From: an uncultured Burkholderiales bacterium
GTDB lineage: Bacteria; Pseudomonadota; Gammaproteobacteria; Burkholderiales; Eutrophovitaceae
Direction: 5' to 3'
Length of the DNA: 64,000 nt
NCBI GenBank assembly: GCA_951812315.1
Contig: CATOSA010000006.1
Coordinates: forward strand, 273,606-337,605
A program made the position numbers and the translations under genes. Shown here piece after piece: positions 24,990 through 33,917 of the stretch; within the stretch, counting starts at the first letter, position 1, and every line of letters begins with the position of its first letter. The notes beneath the pieces were generated by a model. That model did not search any database. It was not told the origin of the DNA and saw only the letters and a program-made list of their open reading frames with translations.

Positions 24990-26336
24990 TTACGTGTAGA
25001 TAAGAATCAACAATGTTCCAATTAACAGAATTGCGCTGCCGATCCAGATGTTGCGCAGACTACGGTCTAGCGTACCGGCTGAGGCACCAATGTCGGCCGC
25101 TGCGGTCTCGGTGCGCAGTCTTCCACTGTTGGTTGTTGCCTCGAGTTGGTCCGAGTATTTGGGTCGCGTCAGATTGTTCATGTGTTTGATCTGTTGCGAA
25201 TCGGAAAATTTGTCGAGGCTGTTGTCCATGCCGGTGATAGCAGCGAGCCGCATTGTTGCGTGATACGAGTTGAATGCACCTGCCAGGCCGAGAGCCGGGC
25301 CTGATACGTTATTGCTGTCGTTTGCTGCAGCGTAGATCTCGCCGTCCTCGACGTCATGCGTAATCTGAGTTGCCGCTCCGTCCGCGACGTCCTGCGTAGT
25401 TTGAGTCGCCGCGCCGTCCTGGTCCTCCTTGCGGGTCAGCGGAGCGGGGGATGGTGCGAAAGGTCGAGGTTCGCCGGGTAGCGAGGCGATTAGCGCCGCT
25501 TGAGAAACGCTGCCGGTGAATTCCGCATGGGCCTGGTGCAAGTCATTGGCGAGGTCCTTTGCAGGCTGATAGCGATCGTCAAGGTTCTTCGCGAGCACTT
25601 TCGCAATGATGTAGTTGGCAACCTGGGGCAGATCCGGATTGAGCGTCTTCGGTGCCGGCGGGTTGAAGTTGAGCGTCTGGTACATGATGCCGTGAATATT
25701 GTCGGCGACGAAGGGAGATGCTCCTGTCAACATTTCATACACCACTACGCCCATAGAGAAAATATCCGAGCGGTGGTCGGTGCGTTTTCCCGAGACCTGC
25801 TCGGGCGACATGTATTTGGGCGAGCCGAGAATCATCCCGGTCATGGTTTTGACTTCGTTGTTGCGCATGCGCGCAATGCCAAAGTCAGTGATCTTGATCA
25901 GTCCATTCTCGAGAACCATGACATTGGCGGGCTTGACGTCGCGGTGGACGACCTGGCGTTCGTGCGCATAGTGCAGCCCTTCGGCGACCTGAGCGCCGAT
26001 GTCAAGCGCTGTGTCAATCGGAATGGCGCTGTCTGCTGCCAGCATTTGGCGCAGTTCCTGACCTTCCAGAAATTCCATTGCCATATAGGCCAGATCTTCG
26101 CTCTTGTCGATATCGTAGATCGTGACGATATTTGCGTGTGACAGTTGCCCGGCCGCTTTCGCTTCCTGGTAAAAGCGTGCCTCGTACTCGGCTACTTCGT
26201 CTTTGGGCAGGTGCAGGCTGATTGTCTTGATCGCAACGACCCTGCCGAGCAGGGGGTCAAGCGCCTTGTAGACGGTTCCCATCGCGCCTTGACCGATCTC
26301 GGATTCGATCTGGTAGCGTCCAAGCGCCTCAATCAT
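24990..26336 (-). CDS. Hanks-type Ser/Thr protein kinase with C-terminal membrane anchor
   Basis: The protein has 448 residues. The kinase domain (about 7-270) has a Gly-rich loop GQGAMGTVYKA, VAIK, the catalytic loop HRDVKPANVM, DFG (KITDFGIA) and an activation loop with SPKYMSPEQ. A linker of about 150 residues is rich in Ala, Thr and Asp and has a short repeat (DGAATQTTQDV and DGAATQITHDV). A single C-terminal helix (IWIGSAILLIGTLLILI) anchors it with the kinase in the cytoplasm. It overlaps the lipoprotein gene by 4 bp and belongs to an operon with a nucleotide cyclase, so the three may form one signalling unit. The substrate is unknown. Confidence 0.94.
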   Translation of the reverse strand: MIEALGRYQIESEIGQGAMGTVYKALDPLLGRVVAIKTISLHLPKDEVAEYEARFYQEAKAAGQLSHANIVTIYDIDKSEDLAYMAMEFLEGQELRQMLAADSAIPIDTALDIGAQVAEGLHYAHERQVVHRDVKPANVMVLENGLIKITDFGIARMRNNEVKTMTGMILGSPKYMSPEQVSGKRTDHRSDIFSMGVVVYEMLTGASPFVADNIHGIMYQTLNFNPPAPKTLNPDLPQVANYIIAKVLAKNLDDRYQPAKDLANDLHQAHAEFTGSVSQAALIASLPGEPRPFAPSPAPLTRKEDQDGAATQTTQDVADGAATQITHDVEDGEIYAAANDSNNVSGPALGLAGAFNSYHATMRLAAITGMDNSLDKFSDSQQIKHMNNLTRPKYSDQLEATTNSGRLRTETAAADIGASAGTLDRSLRNIWIGSAILLIGTLLILIYT

Positions 26337-26743
26337 GGCTGGCGTTTACCTGCGCTGGCAGCTTTCGCGCTACGAAAAACCGGACCCCAGATGGGATGCC
26401 CCGACTCTGCCTCGTCCAGTTCAAATTCAGGGTCGAGTTTGAGTGCGATTGCGAATTCTTCGCGGCAAGTCAATTGATGTCCGGAAACACAGGCTATGAA
26501 CGCGAGATACTTGTGGGCGAGAACGCGGTCCGGGATGGTTAGTCCTTCCTCCAGGGCGAACATCAGCCGCCGGTCTGCTGCCCGGTAGTCTCCTTCCTCA
26601 TAGAAGGCGATTCCCTGTCCAAGGTAGGGTTCCCCGGCCAGCGTTCGGGAAGCGGGCATCGTGGATCCCATCTCAGCACAGGCACCCAAATTCAGTGCAA
26701 GCAAAACAATCAGTGCTCTTGTGGATACAAAAGTCATCGTCAA
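26333..26743 (-). CDS. TssQ-like TPR lipoprotein
   Basis: The 136-residue protein has a signal peptide with a lipobox (LNLGAC, Cys22), so it is lipid-anchored in the envelope. The mature part has TPR-like helices (GIAFYEEGDYRAADRRL) and ends with GHPIWGPVFRSAK. This matches my recollection of TssQ, a lipoprotein linked to type VI secretion in Betaproteobacteria. No other T6SS gene is in the window, so the T6SS link is by family only. It overlaps the cyclase stop and the kinase start by 4 bp each (ATGA), showing strict translational coupling within the operon. Confidence 0.75.
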   Translation of the reverse strand: MTMTFVSTRALIVLLALNLGACAEMGSTMPASRTLAGEPYLGQGIAFYEEGDYRAADRRLMFALEEGLTIPDRVLAHKYLAFIACVSGHQLTCREEFAIALKLDPEFELDEAESGHPIWGPVFRSAKAASAGKRQP

Positions 26744-28110
26744 TTGAACTTGTGTCTGACCTTGACGTCTTGTCCGGCGTCTAGCTCGATCTGCTCGATA
26801 AACGCCGGAAAGGAGCCGTTTCGAATTTCTATCGTGCGCCGCCCAGGAACCAGCTCGACCTTGTTGAGCGGGGGGCTGACCCCGACGGGATTCCCGTCGA
26901 CGTAGACCTCACCCCATGGGGCAATTGCAAGCACGACCGTTGCCCGGTCCACATACTCCGGCTTTGACGGTCCGCTGCTGCGCGTCTCTTCGCCAGGCGC
27001 TGGCGCCGCGGTCTCCGGTGACAATGCCGCCACCGGAGAGGAGAGAACGGCCAGCTCGCCTGATTCATCGAGCACCGGTTCGGCATCAGCCGTTTCGCCG
27101 GCCGCCTGATCACTCTCGACGGGTTCCGGTTCAGGAGCTGGTTTGCGTCTGAAGAACGAAAAGCGGCGTTTCTTGACTGGCGCCGGCTCCGGTTCTGCTA
27201 ATACAGCCACTTGAGGACCAGGGTCAGTTTTGACCGCTGCTGCCTTGGCGCCTGTTTTGGCCGGTGCCTCCTTACTGGAGGTCTTGCCACCAGGCTCAAC
27301 AGAGGATTTGGGCATCGGCTTGGAAGCGACCTTGACCGGCGGCGTTCCCATTACGCTTGTTAATGCTGCGAGCAAGAATGCGCCCGAGGCGAACAAGGCA
27401 GTCCCATATGCCAGCGAGCAATTATGCAACCAACGCGCCATGATCGGTATGAAGCGCCTAATTTCGGCAGACACAGTCGCAATTGCGGCCGCCACGTCCG
27501 TTTGCGGAGGAGGCTCTTCCGCCGTGTGTTGTGGACGCCGGGAAAACGGTACCGGGACATTGCTTTTGTTGGAGTAACCGACGCTGTATATCTCGTGGTC
27601 GCGGACGTTCTTGTCGGTGCGCGAGCCTTCGTAGGTAAATAGCTGGATATACCCCTCGGAAATGTGGGATACGATCTCGTAATATGAACGCGACACAAGG
27701 ATCTCGCCGGTTTTGGCGAAACCCATAACCCGTTGCGAGACGTTGATTCCGTCACCGATAATATTTGGCTGCCCATTCACGTCCTTGACCATGCGCACCG
27801 GCCCCAGATTGATGCCGATTCGCGCAGGGACATCGGGAGGTTGATCTGGCTCGGGCCCAAACACATCGCGCAAACTCATGGCGACAAACAGGGCATCTTC
27901 AGGGTCACCGAGAAAGCTGATCGCAACGCCGTCACCGGTATCGAGGACAATTCGGTCGGCGGAAGGTATCTCTTCTATGGCTGAGGTAATCAGCCTGTTG
28001 AAGCGATCCTTGAGCTCGACTTGCTCTGCCACCGGCTTGCGGGAATATTCCACGATGTCGAGAAACAGCACGCTGCAAATGAACGTGCGACTGGCACGCT
28101 CAAGCATCAT
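26740..28110 (-). CDS. Class III nucleotide cyclase with transmembrane and PEGA-like C-terminal part
   Basis: The protein has 456 residues. Residues 8-175 form a class III cyclase domain with the metal Asp residues in LFLDIVEYS and DTGDGVAIS and the transition-state Asn/Arg in GINVSQRV. The Lys that selects adenine in most adenylate cyclases appears as Leu (RIVLDTGDG), so nucleotide choice is uncertain. One membrane helix lies near 240-255, then a Pro/Ala/Glu-rich stretch with basic RRKP, and a C-terminal beta segment (WGEVYVDGNPVGVSPPL) of PEGA type, probably outside the cytoplasm. It leads the operon with the lipoprotein and the kinase. Confidence 0.88.
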   Translation of the reverse strand: MMLERASRTFICSVLFLDIVEYSRKPVAEQVELKDRFNRLITSAIEEIPSADRIVLDTGDGVAISFLGDPEDALFVAMSLRDVFGPEPDQPPDVPARIGINLGPVRMVKDVNGQPNIIGDGINVSQRVMGFAKTGEILVSRSYYEIVSHISEGYIQLFTYEGSRTDKNVRDHEIYSVGYSNKSNVPVPFSRRPQHTAEEPPPQTDVAAAIATVSAEIRRFIPIMARWLHNCSLAYGTALFASGAFLLAALTSVMGTPPVKVASKPMPKSSVEPGGKTSSKEAPAKTGAKAAAVKTDPGPQVAVLAEPEPAPVKKRRFSFFRRKPAPEPEPVESDQAAGETADAEPVLDESGELAVLSSPVAALSPETAAPAPGEETRSSGPSKPEYVDRATVVLAIAPWGEVYVDGNPVGVSPPLNKVELVPGRRTIEIRNGSFPAFIEQIELDAGQDVKVRHKFN

Positions 28111-28188
28111 CGCGGTCTCCCGGACTTGAGTTTGTCAAATGAGGGTCCTGCCACATTGGCGCTCGGAATGGACGCTAATCTTAACACC

Positions 28189-28209
28189 ATTACCGTACTT
28201 GACGGTAAT
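28189..28209. promoter_or_regulatory. Operator-like palindrome ATTACCGT-5-ACGGTAAT
   Basis: An 8-bp perfect inverted repeat with a 5-bp centre lies in the divergent region between the cyclase operon and the acyl-CoA synthetase gene. Its 21-bp size fits a dimeric repressor site, such as a TetR or GntR fatty-acid regulator, but the regulator is not identified. Confidence 0.5.
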
Positions 28210-28323
28210 CCATAAATGATAAAAAAGTGTAATTGTTCAAATGCTTCCGGTAACTTCTTACATACGTTTCGAGTATTTTTGTGACATCAATCTTGACACT
28301 TGTGCGATGCAATAAAATCACTC

Positions 28324-28339
28324 CGGAAGCAGGCTTCCG
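28324..28339. promoter_or_regulatory. Palindrome CGGAAGC-AG-GCTTCCG near the acyl-CoA synthetase start
   Basis: A perfect 7-bp inverted repeat with a 2-bp centre ends 28 bp before the ATG at 28368. A matching half-site GCTTCCGG lies near 28241. TTGACA at 28293-28298 is a possible -35 upstream of it, so the palindrome could be an operator overlapping the promoter. A short hairpin in the leader is the alternative. Confidence 0.45.
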
Positions 28340-28367
28340 CTATTATTGAGGCGATTTTCGTGCCGTG

Positions 28368-30050
28368 ATGGCGAAGGCGCCGTCGCGATACCCTTATTCG
28401 ACCCGAAATGGAGCTATATTGAGCCGCCAACATCAATTTGACGCCGGATTGGACAAGAATCCGGGAAACTTCGCGCCATTGTCGCCACTGTCGTTTATGG
28501 CCCGGGCGGCCGATGTTTACCCGGAGCGAACGGCGGTCGTCTATGGCGACCGGAAGACCAACTGGTCAGAGGCTTATAGCCGGTGCCGTCGCCTGGCGTC
28601 GGCGCTGACCCGCAACGGGGTAGGCGTTGGCGACACAGTCGCTGTCATGGCGCCAAATATTCCGGCGATATTTGAGGCCCATTATGGTATTCCGATGTGC
28701 GGGGCCGTGATCAATGCACTCAATACCCGTCTTGACGCAGGGGCGATCGCGTTCATGCTTGAGCACGGGCAGGCCAAAGTCCTGATCGCCGACACCGAAT
28801 TTTCAGCGACATTATCGGCTGCCCTGGAATTGCTCGAGCACCCGCCAATGGTGGTTGACATTGAAGATCCGCTTGGGCCCGGCGGCGAGCGCCTCGGGAA
28901 TATCGAGTACGAAGCGTTTCTGCAAAGCGGGACGGAGAATGACGAGTGGCAGTTGCCTTCTGACGAGTGGAATGCAATCGCGCTTTCGTACACCTCAGGG
29001 ACCACGGGAAATCCAAAGGGCGTGGTAACCCATCATCGAGGCGCTTATCTGAATGCCCTTGGCAATATCGTCACCTGGGCGATGCCGCATTTTCCGGTGT
29101 ATCTGTGGACGCTGCCGATGTTTCATTGCAACGGATGGTGTTTTCCGTGGACACTTGCCGCCGTTGCCGGAACCAGTGTGTGCCTGCGAAGAGTGGAAGC
29201 GGCGATGATTTTCGAACTCATCGGACGACATCGGGTAACCCACTTCTGCGGTGCACCGGTCGTTCACAACATGCTCGTCAACGCGCCCGAGCAACTCCGT
29301 CAGGGAATTGATCACCAAGTCAAGGCAATGGTCGCCGGCGCAGCGCCGCCCCAGGCGGTTATCGAGGGTGCCGAGCGCATCGGCGTGGAACTGACGCATG
29401 TTTACGGCTTGACCGAGGTCTATGGACCTGCCGCTGTTTGTGCGAAACATCCGGAATGGGAAGAATTGCCGGTTGACCAGCGTGCAGCAAACAACGGCAG
29501 GCAGGGTGTACGCTATGTGACGCAGGAATCGATGGATGTGCTTGATCCCGAAACGATGCTTCCCGTCGCCCGCGACGCGCAGACTATGGGAGAGATATGC
29601 TTTCGTGGCAACATCACCATGATGGGCTATTTGAAAAATCCCGAAGCGACTCAGGAGGCATTTTCCGGCGGCTGGTTTCACACTGGCGATCTGGCAGTCG
29701 TTCATCCGGACGGCTATATACAGATCAAGGATCGATCAAAGGACATCATCATTTCCGGCGGTGAAAATATATCGACCATCGAAATCGAGAACGTTCTGTG
29801 TGCACACCCGGCAGTTCTGGAAGCAGCGGTGGTTGCCAGGCCCGACGAGAAATGGGGTGAAGTGCCATGCGCGTTCGTGGCACTGAAGGATGGCGCGGCA
29901 GCAGTTTCGGAACAGGGTCTGATCGATTTTTGCCGCGAGCGGATGGCACGCTTCAAATGCCCGAGGCAGGTGATTTTTGGTGATCTTCCGAAGACGTCGA
30001 CGGGCAAAATCCCGAAGAATGTCCTTCGTGAGCGCGCCAATGGGAATTGA
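28368..30050 (+). CDS. Acyl-CoA synthetase (medium-chain AMP-forming ligase)
   Basis: The protein has about 560 residues and is an ANL-family acid:CoA ligase. It has the P-loop SYTSGTTGNPKGVVTHH, the HVYGLTEVYGP adenylate motif, GWFHTGDLAVVHPDGY and the catalytic Lys in KTSTGKIPKN. The overall pattern matches the group that includes medium-chain and methylthiopropionate ligases. It activates a free acid with ATP in the cytoplasm. ETF and an acyl-CoA dehydrogenase follow, so its product probably enters beta-oxidation. GTG 28365 directly precedes the ATG; both keep the same frame. Palindromes upstream suggest control by an acyl-CoA-sensing repressor. Confidence 0.9.
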   Translation: MAKAPSRYPYSTRNGAILSRQHQFDAGLDKNPGNFAPLSPLSFMARAADVYPERTAVVYGDRKTNWSEAYSRCRRLASALTRNGVGVGDTVAVMAPNIPAIFEAHYGIPMCGAVINALNTRLDAGAIAFMLEHGQAKVLIADTEFSATLSAALELLEHPPMVVDIEDPLGPGGERLGNIEYEAFLQSGTENDEWQLPSDEWNAIALSYTSGTTGNPKGVVTHHRGAYLNALGNIVTWAMPHFPVYLWTLPMFHCNGWCFPWTLAAVAGTSVCLRRVEAAMIFELIGRHRVTHFCGAPVVHNMLVNAPEQLRQGIDHQVKAMVAGAAPPQAVIEGAERIGVELTHVYGLTEVYGPAAVCAKHPEWEELPVDQRAANNGRQGVRYVTQESMDVLDPETMLPVARDAQTMGEICFRGNITMMGYLKNPEATQEAFSGGWFHTGDLAVVHPDGYIQIKDRSKDIIISGGENISTIEIENVLCAHPAVLEAAVVARPDEKWGEVPCAFVALKDGAAAVSEQGLIDFCRERMARFKCPRQVIFGDLPKTSTGKIPKNVLRERANGN

Positions 30051-30168
30051 TGCGATATGGGCGTCAAGGCTGTAATTGCCGCGGCGTGTAGGTGTGTGAC
30101 AGGGCGCAGCCGTGTTGCGGTGCGGTAAACTGATAAACTTAAATAAAACGGAATAAAAGGTCACGAAG

Positions 30169-30918
30169 ATGAAGGTACTGGTTCCGGTCAAACGGGTGGT
30201 GGATTACAACGTCAAAGTGCGGGTGAAATCGGATGGCAGCGGCGTCGAAACCGCCAACGTAAAGATGTCAATGAATCCATTCGATGAAATTGCAGTCGAA
30301 GAGGCGATACGCCTCAAGGAAGGCGGCATAGTCACGGAAATCGTGGCGGTGTCAATTGGAACGAGTGCCTGTCAGGAGACGCTGCGCACAGCGCTGGCGC
30401 TCGGCGCGGACCGGGCGATCCTGGTGGAAACTGACGGCGAAGTGCAACCACTGGCAGTCGCGCAGTTGCTTGAAAAGATTGCCGCCAAGGAATCGCCGCA
30501 GCTGGTCATCATGGGCAAGCAAGCGATCGATGACGATTCCAACCAGACCGGGCAAATGCTTGCTGCGCTACTTGGCTGGTCGCAGGCGACGTTCGCTTCA
30601 AAGTTGGCGATTGAAGGTGAACAGGCACAGGTCACGCGCGAAATTGATGGCGGGCTTGAAACATTGTCAATCAGGTTGCCGGCAATTGTTACGACAGATC
30701 TGCGCCTGAACGAGCCACGTTACGTGACCTTGCCAAACATCATGAAGGCGAAAAAGAAACCGATGGACACACTCACTCCCGAAACACTGGGGGTTGACGT
30801 AAGTTCGCGTCTGACGACGCTCAAGGTGAGTGAGCCCGAGAAACGCGGTGCCGGTCAACTGGTCAAGACGGTAGAAGAACTGGTCGAAAAACTGAAGAAT
30901 GAAGCAAAGGTAATCTGA
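30169..30918 (+). CDS. etfB: Electron transfer flavoprotein subunit beta
   Basis: EtfB with EtfA carries electrons from acyl-CoA dehydrogenases to the ETF:quinone oxidoreductase. The 249-residue protein starts [19 protein letters not shown] and has the [17 protein letters not shown] segment, the recognition region near [16 protein letters not shown], and the AMP site ([17 protein letters not shown]). It overlaps etfA by one base (TGATG). Two acyl-CoA dehydrogenases lie downstream. Confidence 0.96.
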   Translation: MKVLVPVKRVVDYNVKVRVKSDGSGVETANVKMSMNPFDEIAVEEAIRLKEGGIVTEIVAVSIGTSACQETLRTALALGADRAILVETDGEVQPLAVAQLLEKIAAKESPQLVIMGKQAIDDDSNQTGQMLAALLGWSQATFASKLAIEGEQAQVTREIDGGLETLSIRLPAIVTTDLRLNEPRYVTLPNIMKAKKKPMDTLTPETLGVDVSSRLTTLKVSEPEKRGAGQLVKTVEELVEKLKNEAKVI

Positions 30919-31847
30919 TGGCGATCCTGGTCATAGCAGAGCACGACAACGAAGCGGTAAAGCCCGCACTCTTAAACACAATCGCCGCTGCAAGTCAGAT
31001 CAGTGATGATATTCACGTACTTGTCGCCGGCAGTCAGTGTGCATCAGCAGCTGAAATGGCGTCGCGTATCTCCGGCGTATCGAAAGTTCTTGTTTCTGAT
31101 GCGGCGCACTATGCGCACCCCATCGCAGAAAACCTTGCGTCGCTGATCGTGCCGCTTGCCGATGGCTACTCGCACGTGCTTGCCCCGGCAACGAGTTTTG
31201 GAAAGAATCTGATGCCGAGAGTCGCAGCATTGCTGGACGTTGCGCAAATTTCCGATATCGTCAAAGTTGAATCGCCCGATACATTTGTTCGGCCGATCTA
31301 TGCGGGCAACGCGCTCGCGACCGTACAGTCTTCCGATCGGCTGAAAGTCATCACTGTTCGATCGACAGGCTTTGACCCAGTGTCAGCCGACGGCGGCAGC
31401 GCGAGCGTCGAGCCCATCGATGCGGGGCCCGATGCCGGTCTGGCGAGCCTGGTCGGTCAGGAACTGACCGAGTCGGCGCGGCCTGAACTCACCGCGGCAC
31501 GGGTGATCGTGTCTGGTGGTCGCGGCATGGGCAATGGCGAAAACTTTGCGATTCTGGAGAAGCTCGCCGATAAGCTCGGTGCGGCCGTCGGTGCGTCCAG
31601 AGCAGCAGTCGATTCCGGTTTCGTACCCAATGACTATCAGGTGGGTCAGACTGGCAAGATTGTCGCTCCCGAGCTGTACATTGCCGTCGGTATCTCGGGC
31701 GCGATCCAGCATCTTGCGGGAATGAAAGACAGCAAAATTATTGTCGCAATCAACAAGGACGAAGAGGCGCCGATCTTTCAGATTGCCGATTACGGACTCG
31801 TTGGTGACTTGTTTGAGGCGGTGCCTGAGCTTACCGAGGCGCTGTAG
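30918..31847 (+). CDS. etfA: Electron transfer flavoprotein subunit alpha
   Basis: EtfA binds the FAD of the heterodimer. The 309-residue protein has the N-terminal [15 protein letters not shown] strand and the C-terminal FAD domain with [29 protein letters not shown] and [15 protein letters not shown]. Length and motifs are standard. Its start overlaps the etfB stop by one base. A tight hairpin (31844-31860) covers its stop codon and may end the transcript. Confidence 0.96.
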   Translation: MAILVIAEHDNEAVKPALLNTIAAASQISDDIHVLVAGSQCASAAEMASRISGVSKVLVSDAAHYAHPIAENLASLIVPLADGYSHVLAPATSFGKNLMPRVAALLDVAQISDIVKVESPDTFVRPIYAGNALATVQSSDRLKVITVRSTGFDPVSADGGSASVEPIDAGPDAGLASLVGQELTESARPELTAARVIVSGGRGMGNGENFAILEKLADKLGAAVGASRAAVDSGFVPNDYQVGQTGKIVAPELYIAVGISGAIQHLAGMKDSKIIVAINKDEEAPIFQIADYGLVGDLFEAVPELTEAL

Positions 31848-31860
31848 CGCAGAGCGCTAC
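31844..31860 (+). terminator. Hairpin at the etfA stop, possible terminator
   Basis: GTAGCGC-AGA-GCGCTAC is a perfect 7-bp stem with a 3-base loop. It overlaps the etfA TAG and is followed within 20 bp by TGTTTTCC rather than a clean T-run. It could slow or end transcription, or protect the mRNA end. Confidence 0.45.
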
Positions 31861-31954
31861 CGCTTGGGGCGCCTGTTTTCCTGATCGAACGCGAGTTCGA
31901 GTGTATTGAACGACATAGGGACAACTACGACGGGTTCGTCGAAGGAGAAAACGC

Positions 31955-33751
31955 ATGTCCACCTATTCCGCTCCGATCGACGACATGCAATTCGTCGTCA
32001 AGGATTTGATTGGTCTCGAAGCAGTATCGCAACTGCCGGGCTTCGAGGAAGTAACAGCTGATCTCGTTGACGCAGTCATCGAAGAAGCGGGTAAGTTCGC
32101 GTCCGGCGTACTTGATCCCCTCAACCAGCCGGGTGACCAGAAAGGTGCCGTGCTTGACGAGCACGTCGTGACGCCAGCGCCGGGCTTCTCGGATGCGTAT
32201 GACCAGTTCTGCGAAGCAGGGTGGGGCGCGCTGGCAAATGACCCGCAGTGGGGTGGTCAGGGTTTGCCGCATTCGATATCGGCGCTGACTTCCGAAATGT
32301 GGAATGCCGCTTGCATGTCATTCTGTCTGTGTCCGATGCTTACGTCGGGGGCTATACAGGCGATCAAGCGCCATGGCACCGAGCAACAGCAGGCAACGTT
32401 TTTGCCGAACCTGGTTTCCGGAAAATGGGCGGGAACCATGAACCTGACGGAACCACAAGCCGGCTCGGACTTGTCTGCCGTGCGCGCACGCGCAGTGCCG
32501 GAAGGTGACCACTACCGCATCAGTGGCACCAAGATTTTCATCACCTGGGGCGAGCACACGATGACGGAAAACATTGTGCACCTTGTGCTTGCGCGTACCC
32601 CGGACGCGCCCGAGGGCGTGAAGGGAATTTCACTGTTCATCGTTCCCAAGTTCCTCGTCAATGGCGATGGTAGCCTCGGCGATCGCAACGATGTCAAATG
32701 TGTGTCGATCGAACACAAATTGGGCATTCATGCGAGTCCCACTTGCGTCATGGCATACGGTGACGGTGATGGCGCGATCGGCTATCTCGTTGGTGAAGAG
32801 AACCGCGGCCTGGAGCATATGTTCACGATGATGAATTTTGCCCGGCTCGAAGTGGGAATAGAAGGCGTGGCTATTGCGGACCGTGCTTATCAGCGTGCCC
32901 TGGAATTTGCGAAGACAAGGGTTCAGGGACGGGAGGCCGGGGTCAGGTCAGGCGACCGGGTTACGATTATTCACCACCCGGACGTGCGCCGCATGCTGAT
33001 GAGCATGAAAGCGCAAATCGAGGCAATGCGCGCGCTGGCGTCGCTGGCCTCTACGCATCTAGATCTGGCGTTGAAGCATCCGGACAAGGCTGAACGCATG
33101 CGCAATCAGAGTATTTTTGATTTGCTGACACCGGTTGTGAAAGGCTGGTGTACCGAGCAATCGATCGAAATTGCCTCGGTGGGTGTGCAGGTTCACGGCG
33201 GCATGGGTTTCGTCGAAGAAACCGGTGCTGCCCAGTACCTTCGAGATGCCCGTATAACGACTTTGTATGAGGGCACGACTGCGATCCAGGCGAATGACCT
33301 GATCGGGCGCAAGATTGCATTCGAGAAAGGCGCGACGGCAAGAGCCTTCATCGAACAGATGCGCGAGCTGGATGCACAACTTGGAAAGGCCGCGGCACAC
33401 GACGCGTTGTCGACCATACGACGTACGCTCAATGAAAGTCTGGATGCGCTGTCCGAGTGCGTGGACTGGCTGGTCGAAACCTATCCTCACAACGTGAAGT
33501 CCGCTTCTGCCGGGTCGGTGCCGATGCTCAAGATGTTTGGCACAGTGGCTGGTGGTTGGCTTATGGCGAAGGCGGCACTCATCGCGAAACAACGCCTCGA
33601 CGAAAACGCCGAGAATTACGATTTCTATCGCGCCAAGCTGGCAACGGCACGATTCTATGCCGAGCACATTCTTCCGTTGGCGCATGCGTACAGGACGCAG
33701 ATCATGTCCGGCGCGGAGAGTACGCTTGCGCTCGACGAGAGTCAGTTTTGA
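31955..33751 (+). CDS. Acyl-CoA dehydrogenase, DmdC/long type with C-terminal extension
   Basis: The protein has 598 residues. It has the FAD-binding TEPQAGSDLSAVR, TKIFITWGEH, and EVGIEGVAIADRAYQ helix regions. QVHGGMGFVEETGAAQYLRDARITTLYEG carries the catalytic Glu-bearing C-terminal bundle, quoted in parts: GGMGFVEETG and TTLYEGTTAIQ. A C-terminal acyl-CoA dehydrogenase_C domain follows (about 470-595). It oxidises an acyl-CoA to the 2-enoyl form, passing electrons to ETF, encoded just upstream. AAGGAG precedes ATG 31955. Chain length is not decided by sequence. Confidence 0.92.
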   Translation: MSTYSAPIDDMQFVVKDLIGLEAVSQLPGFEEVTADLVDAVIEEAGKFASGVLDPLNQPGDQKGAVLDEHVVTPAPGFSDAYDQFCEAGWGALANDPQWGGQGLPHSISALTSEMWNAACMSFCLCPMLTSGAIQAIKRHGTEQQQATFLPNLVSGKWAGTMNLTEPQAGSDLSAVRARAVPEGDHYRISGTKIFITWGEHTMTENIVHLVLARTPDAPEGVKGISLFIVPKFLVNGDGSLGDRNDVKCVSIEHKLGIHASPTCVMAYGDGDGAIGYLVGEENRGLEHMFTMMNFARLEVGIEGVAIADRAYQRALEFAKTRVQGREAGVRSGDRVTIIHHPDVRRMLMSMKAQIEAMRALASLASTHLDLALKHPDKAERMRNQSIFDLLTPVVKGWCTEQSIEIASVGVQVHGGMGFVEETGAAQYLRDARITTLYEGTTAIQANDLIGRKIAFEKGATARAFIEQMRELDAQLGKAAAHDALSTIRRTLNESLDALSECVDWLVETYPHNVKSASAGSVPMLKMFGTVAGGWLMAKAALIAKQRLDENAENYDFYRAKLATARFYAEHILPLAHAYRTQIMSGAESTLALDESQF

Positions 33752-33917
33752 TCGGCCTCGCAGTATTCGGTTGATGCGATTTCAAAAACGCGATTGTGGA
33801 CTCACGAGGCGGCCAGAACGCGTAAAGTCGGCAATGCACGTAGCGGTCGCGAATCAAAGGTGACGAGCGTACCGGGCTAGCTTTCGGAACGCTTGTTGTT
33901 TTCAAGGAGCAGGTGAT

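Noticed and set aside
26333..28110. Type VI secretion locus
   Set aside because: Only a TssQ-like lipoprotein is present; no tss structural gene is found in the window.
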